In this document: piece after piece, positions 52,026 to 58,901 of the stretch | Layout: each line of letters starts with the position of its first letter | Numbering within the stretch: position 1 is the first letter of the stretch | Source of the DNA: Sediminivirga luteola | Lineage (GTDB): Bacteria > Actinomycetota > Actinomycetes > Actinomycetales > Brevibacteriaceae | Assembly (NCBI RefSeq): GCF_014639315.1 | Contig: NZ_BMFY01000012.1 | Span: forward strand, 59,724 to 123,723 | Reading direction: 5' to 3' | Length of the DNA: 64,000 nt | Notes under the pieces: model-generated | Told to the model about the DNA's origin: nothing | Seen by the model: only the letters and a program-made list of their open reading frames with translations | Database searches by the model: none | Program-made: the position numbers and the translations under genes

Positions 52026-53243
52026 TCAGGCGAACGCCGAATATCCGGTGATGTCGCGGCCGATCAGCAGGGCCTGCACCGTCTCGGTGCCCTCGTAGGT
52101 GTGCAGGGCCTCGACATCGGCGAAGTGCCGCGCCACCCGGTACTGCAGCAGGATCCCGTTGCCGCCGAGCAGATCGCGCGCATTGGCGACGATCTCCCGC
52201 GCCGTCCGGGTGGCGGTGTACTTGCCCAGCGCGGCCTGTGCTCCGTTGAGGTCGCCCGCCACATCCTGGCGGGTGAGCTGCATCAGCAGGGTCTGCAGCC
52301 CGGTGAGCGCGCTGAGCATCCGGCTGAGCCGCTCCTGCACGATGGCGGAGGCCGCCAGCGGCCGGCCGAACTGGATCCGCTGCCGAGCGTAGTGCACCGA
52401 CGTCTCATAGGCCGCGGTGGCATGCCCGAGCGCGGACCACGCCACGCCCAGCCGGGTCGTCTTGAGCACCCGCGCGGTGTCCTTGAAACTGTTGGCGTTC
52501 TCCAGCCGGGCGTCCTCGGGGACGAAGACCTCGTCCAGGGTGATGAACGTCTGCCACAGGGCCCGCAGCGAGGCCTTCCCGGCAATGACCTCCGCGGTGT
52601 AGCCCTCGGCGTCCTGCGGCACCAGGAAACCCTGCACCTGCCCGTCGTCGCCGCGGGCCCAGACGACGGACACCCCGCCGAGGTTGCCGTTGCCGATCCA
52701 CTTCTTGTGCCCGTTGAGAACGTAACCGCCCTCGACGCTCCGCGCCGTCGTCTCCAGGCTCACGGAATCAGAGCCGTGGGTGGGCTCGGTGAGCGCGAAG
52801 GCGCCCATGACGGTGCCCTCGGCCAGCGGCGGCAGCCAGCGTTCCTTCTGCGTCTCCGAGCCCAGCAGGGCGATGGACCGCAGTGCCAGGGCACCCTGGA
52901 CGCCGACGATGGTGCCCACGGAGCCGTCGCCGCGACTGAGTTCCATCTGGACCAGATTGGCCGCCAGCGGGCTCTGCGGAGGCTTGCCTGGGACATCGGC
53001 GCCGTCGCGCAGGAGATCGAGCTCCCCGAGTCGCCGGACGAAGTGAACGGGATACTCCGCTTTCTCCCAGTAGCCGTCGATCACGGGCGCCACCTCGTCC
53101 TGCACGAAGGCACGGGCCCGTTCCCAGTAGGCGCGGTCCTCCTCGGGGATCCCCTTGAAGACGCCTGCGGCGTCGGGGTCCAGGGGCTCCCACAGCCGGT
53201 ACTCCGGCTCTGCGGTCCCTACCGGCTGGATGCGCTCGCTCAT
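52026..53243 (-). CDS. Acyl-CoA dehydrogenase (glutaryl-CoA dehydrogenase-like)
   Basis: 405 residues. Active-site base segment ALHTYEGTETVQALLIGRDITG matches the YEGT form of glutaryl-CoA dehydrogenase, where the Glu abstracts the proton. FALTEPTHGSDSVSLETTA and GHKKWIGNGNLGGVSVVWA are the flavin/substrate loops. Likely dehydrogenates, and maybe decarboxylates, an acyl-CoA. Stands alone between the MFS gene and the heat-shock operon. Confidence 0.92.
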   Translation of the reverse strand: MSERIQPVGTAEPEYRLWEPLDPDAAGVFKGIPEEDRAYWERARAFVQDEVAPVIDGYWEKAEYPVHFVRRLGELDLLRDGADVPGKPPQSPLAANLVQMELSRGDGSVGTIVGVQGALALRSIALLGSETQKERWLPPLAEGTVMGAFALTEPTHGSDSVSLETTARSVEGGYVLNGHKKWIGNGNLGGVSVVWARGDDGQVQGFLVPQDAEGYTAEVIAGKASLRALWQTFITLDEVFVPEDARLENANSFKDTARVLKTTRLGVAWSALGHATAAYETSVHYARQRIQFGRPLAASAIVQERLSRMLSALTGLQTLLMQLTRQDVAGDLNGAQAALGKYTATRTAREIVANARDLLGGNGILLQYRVARHFADVEALHTYEGTETVQALLIGRDITGYSAFA

Positions 53244-53353
53244 TTCCCGTTCCGCCCTCTCCGTCGTCGGCGCCGATGAGTGCCTCCCAATCTACTGTGA
53301 TCAGGAGACCTGCGGCAGCGCCCGGGACGCGCTCGCGACGCAACGGCCGCCGC

Positions 53354-53794
53354 TCAGCGGAACTGCGAGGGGAACGGCGTCCACCGCACCAGCGCGGCGG
53401 AGCGCTGCACCGTGGGGCGCTGGCCGGGGCGCACGGTGGTGACATCGCCCGAGGCGGCCGCGGCGAAAATGCGGCGGCTGGCGCCGGCTGCGCTCTCTGC
53501 GCGGTCGAGGCGGTCCCGGAGCTCGGCGACCTCCGCCTGCAGTTCCTGCACGCGGTTCTCCAGCTCCATGATGTGCTTGATGCCGGCCAGGTTGATCCCC
53601 TCGTCCTGCGAGAGCCGCTGGATCTCCCTGAGCCGGTCGATGTCGTCGGCCGAATAGCGGCGCCCGCGCCCGGCGGTGCGCCGCGGCGAGACCAGCCCCA
53701 GTCTGTCGTACTGGCGCAGGGTCTGCGGGTGCATCCGGGCAAGTTCGGCCGCCACCGAGATCACGTACACCGGTGAGTGCCGGTCGATGTGCAT
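53354..53794 (-). CDS. hspR: HspR, MerR-family heat-shock repressor
   Basis: 146 residues from ATG 53794. MerR-type wHTH: YVISVAAELARMHPQTLRQYDRLGLVSPRRT, then RRYSADDIDRLREIQRLSQDEGINLAGIKHIMEL and a coiled coil (about 80-105). The HspR form RTAGRGRRYS and GINLAGIK are diagnostic. It represses the dnaK operon at HAIR sites (found at 57749-57821) with DnaK as co-repressor in known systems. Last gene of that operon, 73 bases after dnaJ. Confidence 0.95.
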   Translation of the reverse strand: MHIDRHSPVYVISVAAELARMHPQTLRQYDRLGLVSPRRTAGRGRRYSADDIDRLREIQRLSQDEGINLAGIKHIMELENRVQELQAEVAELRDRLDRAESAAGASRRIFAAAASGDVTTVRPGQRPTVQRSAALVRWTPFPSQFR

Positions 53795-53867
53795 TCGAAG
53801 CCTCCCTCCGAAAAGTCCTCCCCCGGGGCCGGCGGACGGCCCGCCAGCCCTCACCCCCGCGCGGGCG

Positions 53868-54875
53868 TCAGCTGGCCCGCGCGCGGGAGTACAGATCGCG
53901 CCTGGGATCCTCGCCCTGGGTTGCCTTGGCGAAGTCCTCCACCGCGGTCTTGGCCTTGCCGCTGAGGTTCTGGGGCACCACGACCTCGACCGTGACGAGC
54001 AGGTCGCCGGTGCGGTCCTTGGTCTTGACGCCCTTGCCCCGCAGCCGCAGCACACGACCGGATGGCGTCCCCGCCGGGATCTTCAGCGTGACCGGCTGGC
54101 CGCCCAGCGTCGGCACCCGCACCTGGGCGCCCAGCGCCGCCTCGTCGAACGTCACCGGAAGGGTGATCCGCAGATTGTCGCCGTCCCGGGTGAAGACCGG
54201 GTGCGGGTCGACGTCCACGGTCACGACCAGATCTCCGGGGGCTCCGCCGTCGGGGCTCGGCCGGCCCTTGCCCCGCAGGCGGATCTTCTGGCCGTCCTTG
54301 ACTCCCGGCGGAGTCCGCATTGTCACCTGGAAGCCGTCCTGGCCGGTCAGCTTCACCGTGGAGCCGTTGATGGCCTCGGTGAAGCTCAGCCGGGTACGGG
54401 CGGTGACGTCACGGCCCTTACTCGGGCCGGGTGCCTGCCCGAAACCGCCGAAGCCGCCGAGCAGGTCCGACAGATCGGGCGGGACGGTGCCGGCGCCACC
54501 GGGCCCCCTGGTGGTATATCCACCGGTACGCCGCGTGGTGTACCCGCCGCGATTGAACAGGTCGCTGAAGACGTCCTCGAAGCCGCCGCCACCGCTCGGG
54601 CCGCCGCTGCCGGCGGTGAACCGCGCGCCGGAGCCCATGGCCCGGACCTGGTCGTACTGCTTGCGTGCCTCGGGATCGGACAGCACCTGGTAGGCCTGGC
54701 CGATCTCCTTGAACTTCCGCTCGGAGGCCTTGTCATCCGGGTTGGTGTCCGGATGGTGCTTCCGGGCCAGCTTGCGGTAGGCCTTCTTGATGTCCTGCTC
54801 GGAGGCGTCCTTGCTGACGCCGAGCGTGGCGTAGAAATCCTTCTCGAACCAGTCGTTCTGTGGTCCGGTGTTCAC
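53868..54875 (-). CDS. dnaJ: DnaJ-type co-chaperone without zinc finger
   Basis: 335 residues. J domain (about 10-75) with the HPD motif in [12 protein letters not shown], then a Gly/Phe-rich stretch ([11 protein letters not shown]) and two C-terminal substrate-binding beta domains ([32 protein letters not shown]). The CxxCxGxG zinc repeats are absent and the protein has no Cys, so it is a CbpA/class B type sitting in the position of DnaJ1. Stimulates DnaK ATPase. Confidence 0.93.
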   Translation of the reverse strand: MNTGPQNDWFEKDFYATLGVSKDASEQDIKKAYRKLARKHHPDTNPDDKASERKFKEIGQAYQVLSDPEARKQYDQVRAMGSGARFTAGSGGPSGGGGFEDVFSDLFNRGGYTTRRTGGYTTRGPGGAGTVPPDLSDLLGGFGGFGQAPGPSKGRDVTARTRLSFTEAINGSTVKLTGQDGFQVTMRTPPGVKDGQKIRLRGKGRPSPDGGAPGDLVVTVDVDPHPVFTRDGDNLRITLPVTFDEAALGAQVRVPTLGGQPVTLKIPAGTPSGRVLRLRGKGVKTKDRTGDLLVTVEVVVPQNLSGKAKTAVEDFAKATQGEDPRRDLYSRARAS

Positions 54876-55031
54876 CTGACACCTCCCTTCTGCTTTTTTC
54901 TGTCCTCGATTGTCGTCCCCGTCGGCGGTGCGAGGGCCTGGCGGATCCGGCCGGCCGCCGCGCAGAGGCCTGGGACCTCCCGCGTGGCGGCCGGCGCGAT
55001 CAACCGCTCAGTACCGCTCAGTCGTCACCGC

Positions 55032-55835
55032 TCAGTCGTCCTCCGGCGCCAGCACGCCCACCCGCGCGGCCCGGACGACACGCTCGCCGAGACGGTAACC
55101 CGGCTGCATCACCACCGAGATGGTGGTCACCTCCACCTCGGAGGACGGCTGCTGCATGAGCGCCTCGTGCACGGCCGGGTCGAACTCCTCGCCCGGGGCG
55201 CCGTACTGCTCCACGCCCACCTTGGCGAGCGCCTCGAACAGTTTCTGCGTGTGGGTCTCGAACGGACCCGTCACATCGCCGTTCTCCTGAGCCAGGCGCA
55301 CCTCGTCAAGTACCGGGATGAGCGCTTCGACGACTTCCAGTACGCCGCTGGCCTTGGCCGCCTCCTGGTCGCGGGCCGCGCGGGCCCGGTAGGAGGCGTA
55401 CTCGGCGTTGATCCGCTTCAGATCGTTCAGCCGCTCCTCCGCCAGCACCGCATGGGGATCCTGCGCGGCCGCAGGCTCCTCCTGCGCCGGGGGCAGGTCG
55501 TCCAGACCGGACACGTCGTCCGGGACGATGTCCGGCCCGGCCTGACCCGGCGCGTCCGCAGCCGTGCCCGGCCCCGACGGCGCAGCGGGCGCGGCACTGT
55601 CGTCCCCGCCCGCCGACCCGCCTGCGGGGGCCCCGGCGGAGGGTGCCCCGCCCTGGCCGGACGGAGCGGAGGGTGCCCCGCCCTGGCCGGACGGAGCGGC
55701 ATCGGCGTCCGGGGCCTGGCCGCCGGCCGAGGCCTGGCCGCCGTCGCCGGCGGACGCCGGGCGGGGCTGGCCGGTCTCCGGGTCGATGCGGCGCTTGTCG
55801 CTGAAGGAGAAGCCGCCGTTCTCTTCCTCAGCCAT
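55032..55835 (-). CDS. grpE: GrpE nucleotide-exchange factor
   Basis: 267 residues; ATG 55835 overlaps the dnaK stop (TAATG). The conserved GrpE part is C-terminal: DLKRINAEYASYRARAARDQEAAK, a long helix, then VLDEVRLAQENGD and PGEEFDPAVHEALMQQPSSEV and VVMQPGYRLGERVVRAARVGV. The first ~130 residues are Ala/Pro/Gly/Asp-rich and include a 10-residue tandem repeat. Exchanges ADP on DnaK. Confidence 0.95.
   Translation of the reverse strand: MAEEENGGFSFSDKRRIDPETGQPRPASAGDGGQASAGGQAPDADAAPSGQGGAPSAPSGQGGAPSAGAPAGGSAGGDDSAAPAAPSGPGTAADAPGQAGPDIVPDDVSGLDDLPPAQEEPAAAQDPHAVLAEERLNDLKRINAEYASYRARAARDQEAAKASGVLEVVEALIPVLDEVRLAQENGDVTGPFETHTQKLFEALAKVGVEQYGAPGEEFDPAVHEALMQQPSSEVEVTTISVVMQPGYRLGERVVRAARVGVLAPEDD
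55636..55695 (-). repeat. 30-bp tandem duplication in grpE
   Basis: Two exact, adjacent 30-base units starting GCGGAGGGTGCCCCGCC (55636 and 55666), coding a repeated Ala-Pro-Ser-Gly-Gln-Gly-Gly decapeptide in the disordered N-terminus. Confidence 0.93.
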
Positions 55836-57709
55836 TACTTCTTCTCCTCGTCCTCATCCACGACCTCGGCGTCGACGATGTCCTCATCGGAGCCGCCCTC
55901 CTGACCGGAGTCACCCCCGTCAGCGGCGGCACCGGCATCGGCGCCACCGGCAGCGGCACCCTGCGAGTAGATCGCCTCGCCGATCTTGCTCTGGTTCTGC
56001 ACGAGCGTGTCGTAGGCGGACTTCACCGCCTCGTCGTCCTCGCCCTTGAGCGCTTCGCGGACCGCCTCGACGTCGCCCTTGATCTGGGTCTTGACGTCCT
56101 CGGGCAGCTTGTCCTCGTTCTCGCTCAGCAGCTTCTCCGTGGAGTAGGCCAGCTGCTCGGCGTTGTTCCGGGTCTCCTGGGCCTCACGGCGGCGCTTGTC
56201 CTCCTCCGCGTGCTCCTCGGCTTCGCGGACCATCCGCTCGATGTCCTCCTTCGGCAGCGCGGAACCGCCGGTGATGGTCATCGACTGCTCCTTGCCGGTG
56301 CCCTTGTCCGTGGCGGACACGTGCACGATGCCGTTGGCGTCGATGTCGAAGGAGACCTCGATCTGCGGCACACCGCGCGGGGCCGGCGCGATCCCGGTCA
56401 GCTCGAAGGTGCCCAGCGGCTTGTTGTCCCGGGTGAACTCGCGCTCGCCCTGGAACACCTGGATGGACACGCTCGGCTGGTTGTCCTCCGCCGTGGTGAA
56501 GGTCTCGCTGCGCTTGGTGGGGATCGGCGTGTTCCGCTCGATCAGCTTCGTCATCACGCCACCCTTGGTCTCCAGGCCCAGGGACAGCGGCGTGACGTCG
56601 ATCAGCAGGACGTCCTTGCGCTCGCCCTTCAGCACACCGGCCTGCACGGCGGCGCCGATGGCCACCACCTCATCCGGGTTCACGCCCTTATTGGGCTCCT
56701 TGCCCCCGGTGAGCTCCTTGACGACCTCGCTGACGGCAGGCATACGGGTCGAGCCGCCGACGAGGACGACGTGGTCGATGTCGGAGACCTTGATGTCGGC
56801 GTCCTTGATGACGGCGTGGAACGGCTTCTTGGTCCGCTCCAGCAGGTCCTTCGTCAGGTCCTCGAACTTCGCGCGGGTGAGGGTCTCCTCCAGGTGCACC
56901 GGGCCGTCAGCGCCCATGGTGAGGTACTGCAGGGAGATATTGGTGCTGGTGGCGGAGGAGAGTTCCTTCTTGGCCTGCTCCGCGGCCTCCTTCAGGCGCT
57001 GCAGGGCGGTGGCGTCGTCTTTCAGGTCGACGCCGGCCTCCTCCTTGGCGCGCTCCAGCAGCCACTCCACCACGCGCTGGTCCCAGTCGTCGCCACCGAG
57101 GCGGTTGTCGCCGGAAGTGGCGCGCACCTGGATGGTGGAGAAGTCGTCCTCGTCCTTGCCGACCTCCAGCAGGGACACGTCGAAGGTGCCGCCGCCGAGG
57201 TCGAACACCAGGATGAGTTCGTCTTCCTTGCCGCGCTCCAGGCCGTAGGCCAGAGCCGCGGCGGTGGGCTCGTTGATGATGCGCAGCACGTTCAGGCCGG
57301 CGATCTCACCGGCGTCCTTGGTGGCCTGGCGCTCGGCGTCGTTGAAGTACGCCGGCACGGTGATCACCGCGTCGGTGACATCCTCGTTGAGGTAGGCCTC
57401 GGCGTCGTGCTTGAGCTTCTGGAGGATACGGGCGGAGATCTCCGGGGCGGTCAGCGTCTTGCCGCCGATCTCGGTCTTCCAGTCCGTTCCCATGTGCCGC
57501 TTGACGGAGGTCACCGTGTTCTTCACGTTCGTCACGGCCTGACGCTTGGCGATCTCGCCGACCAGGCTGTCACCGTTCTTCGCCACCGCCACGACGGACG
57601 GCGTGGTGCGACCACCCTCGGCGTTGGCGATGACCTTCGGCTCGCCGCCTTCGAGCACCGCCACCACGGAGTTGGTCGTACCCAGGTCGATTCCTACTGC
57701 GCGTCCCAT
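55835..57709 (-). CDS. dnaK: Hsp70 chaperone DnaK
   Basis: 624 residues, actinobacterial size. Nucleotide-binding domain starts [17 protein letters not shown], with [16 protein letters not shown] and [17 protein letters not shown]; linker and substrate domain contain [14 protein letters not shown] and [16 protein letters not shown]; acidic C-terminal tail after a Gly/Ala-rich stretch. First gene of dnaK-grpE-dnaJ-hspR; controlled from the two HspR-type sites upstream. Confidence 0.98.
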   Translation of the reverse strand: MGRAVGIDLGTTNSVVAVLEGGEPKVIANAEGGRTTPSVVAVAKNGDSLVGEIAKRQAVTNVKNTVTSVKRHMGTDWKTEIGGKTLTAPEISARILQKLKHDAEAYLNEDVTDAVITVPAYFNDAERQATKDAGEIAGLNVLRIINEPTAAALAYGLERGKEDELILVFDLGGGTFDVSLLEVGKDEDDFSTIQVRATSGDNRLGGDDWDQRVVEWLLERAKEEAGVDLKDDATALQRLKEAAEQAKKELSSATSTNISLQYLTMGADGPVHLEETLTRAKFEDLTKDLLERTKKPFHAVIKDADIKVSDIDHVVLVGGSTRMPAVSEVVKELTGGKEPNKGVNPDEVVAIGAAVQAGVLKGERKDVLLIDVTPLSLGLETKGGVMTKLIERNTPIPTKRSETFTTAEDNQPSVSIQVFQGEREFTRDNKPLGTFELTGIAPAPRGVPQIEVSFDIDANGIVHVSATDKGTGKEQSMTITGGSALPKEDIERMVREAEEHAEEDKRRREAQETRNNAEQLAYSTEKLLSENEDKLPEDVKTQIKGDVEAVREALKGEDDEAVKSAYDTLVQNQSKIGEAIYSQGAAAGGADAGAAADGGDSGQEGGSDEDIVDAEVVDEDEEKK

Positions 57710-57748
57710 ACGAGGCGCCTCCTTCTCTTGTCGGTCTTAAGTCGGTTG

Positions 57749-57774
57749 CCCTCGAGTCTTCGCTCACCCGAGGG
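57749..57774. promoter_or_regulatory. HAIR-like HspR site, dnaK-proximal
   Basis: CCCTCGAGT (57749-57757) and ACCCGAGGG (57766-57774) form an inverted repeat with one mismatch and 8 bases between; the CTTGAGT-N7-ACTCAAG consensus is loosely matched. On the minus strand a perfect TTGACA (57782-57777) lies just upstream, so the site would sit within a promoter. Confidence 0.6.
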
Positions 57775-57798
57775 ACCTGTCAAATCCATTGGCATAAA

Positions 57799-57821
57799 AG
57801 TTGCGTACGCCTGACTCAACT
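57799..57821. promoter_or_regulatory. HAIR element (HspR site), dnaK-distal
   Basis: AGTTGCGT (57799-57806), 7 bases, ACTCAACT (57814-57821): matches HAIR with one mismatch per arm and exact N7 spacing. On the minus strand TTGAGT is also a -35, followed after 17 bases by TATGCC (57796-57791). Confidence 0.75.
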
Positions 57822-57865
57822 TCACTGCCCGTTACTTTATTCCCGCTGCCCTCGATCCCGCAGCG

Positions 57866-58040
57866 CTTACTGCCCCTTACTCCCACTACGCTTACTGCCC
57901 TTCACTCCCCCTGCGCTTACCGCCCCCATGCTTACCGTCCCTTACCCCCACCGCACTTACCGCCCTTCACTACTGCGCTTACCGCCCCCGTGCTTACCGC
58001 CCCTTACTTCCACTGCGCTTACTGCCCTTCACCCCCACTC
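57866..58040. repeat. Degenerate CTTAC[T/C]GCCC array
   Basis: At least eight units beginning CTTAC[TC]G[CT]CC, 15-25 bases long, strongly pyrimidine-rich on the plus strand and separated by CG or TG. Period is irregular, so it is a degenerate minisatellite. Confidence 0.75.
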
Positions 58041-58113
58041 CGGCCCGGGGTCCGCCCAGCACAGCACACGCGATGCCACATCGCCCGGCGACGCAACACG
58101 GCGACACAGCACG

Positions 58114-58172
58114 CCCGCAAAACACACGCTTAGTGACAGAACACCACCGTCTACGGTGTGGTTCTGTCACTA
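58114..58172. repeat. 59-bp direct repeat, copy A, containing a hairpin
   Basis: Differs from copy B at one base. Arms TAGTGACAGAAC (58131-58142) and GTTCTGTCACTA (58161-58172) are perfectly complementary; inside, CACCG/CGGTG closes a TCTA loop after a 2-base mismatch. No T-run follows. Confidence 0.9.
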
Positions 58173-58244
58173 CCAGTGTGTTCTGGCAACACATCCGCGT
58201 TTTCCAGCCGAGCCAGAGCCGGCGGCACACTGCGCATCGCGGCG

Positions 58245-58330
58245 CTGCCCGGCACCCCGCGGCCCACCCCGCTCGGCTGCCCGGCACCCCGCGGCCCTAC
58301 ACCATGACGCTGCTCGGCACCTCGCGGCCC
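58245..58330. repeat. Three-unit GC-rich tandem repeat
   Basis: Core CTGCCCGGCACCCCGCGGCC at 58245 and 58277, and a variant (CTGCTCGGCACCTCGCGGCC) at 58310; period 32-33 bases. Confidence 0.85.
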
Positions 58331-58488
58331 TACCCCGCGAGGCTGCGGTCCCGCATCGCACACGACGGGTGTCGCTAGTCCGGCCAGCGCCAGCAGCACG
58401 GTCGGTGCTGCTAGTCCCGCCGCGCCGACAGCACAGCCGGTGCTGGCATGGCGGGTGACGGCAGCACGGCGGCGCAGCACCGCCCCCG

Positions 58489-58547
58489 CCCGCAAAACAC
58501 ACGCTTAGTGACAGAACACCACCGTCTACGGTGTGGTCCTGTCACTA
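58489..58547. repeat. 59-bp direct repeat, copy B, containing a hairpin
   Basis: Second copy, 375 bases from copy A, same orientation, one T-to-C change in the right arm. The preceding bases (GCAGCAC...GCCCGCAAAACAC) are also shared loosely. Confidence 0.9.
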
Positions 58548-58750
58548 AGTAGTCGTTTCGCGCCTGGTGGCCCCCGTGCGCATGCTCGCCCGGTGGTCGT
58601 CACATGGTTGATACGGCCGGTGGAGCCGCGCGGGCACAAGCGCGGGCGGCAGGGAGCTGGAACGCGAGCCTGCAGGAAGGGCGGTGGGAGCACAGCACGC
58701 GAAGCCGGCGAGCGGAAACCGGCGGTGCAAAGCGTGTATCCTCGTCGAGT

Positions 58751-58780
58751 ACCGACAGTTACCGACAGTTACCGACACGG
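58751..58780 (+). repeat. 10-bp triple direct repeat upstream of GH65 gene
   Basis: ACCGACAGTT twice, then ACCGACACGG, at exactly one helical-turn spacing, about 120-150 bases before the GH65 start. Followed by ACAGTCAGTC. May be a stacked regulator site. Confidence 0.6.
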
Positions 58781-58901
58781 ACAGTCAGTCACACATGAGC
58801 CGCCTTCCCTGTTGCGGCGCCCTTCGTACAGCACCTTCGTACACGCATCGCGGCTCGGGCACCTGATCGCTGTGCGCCCGCGAGCCGGCTGAGGAGTCAC
58901 C

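Larger units (their letters stand above)
57710..58901. other. Long non-coding, repeat-rich region upstream of dnaK and GH65 genes
   Basis: 1192 bases between divergent genes. After the two HspR sites there is no frame with coding character; open frames here translate into Pro/Leu/Thr or Arg-rich runs. Instead it contains a pyrimidine-rich degenerate array (57866-58040), a 59-bp direct repeat with strong hairpins (58114 and 58489), a three-unit GC-rich array (58245-58330) and a 10-bp triple repeat (58751-58780). GAGGAG precedes the GH65 start. Confidence 0.7.

Noticed and set aside
56210..57814. 534-codon frame antisense to dnaK
   Set aside because: Shadow of the dnaK reading frame; it would also cover the dnaK start and HspR sites.
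57801..58133. Pro/Leu/Thr-rich open frame in the repeat island
   Set aside because: It simply translates the CTTAC-type repeat array; no ribosome site and no plausible protein.
58114..58547. CRISPR-like arrangement of the 59-bp repeats
   Set aside because: Only two copies, 375 bases apart, no regular spacers and no cas genes.
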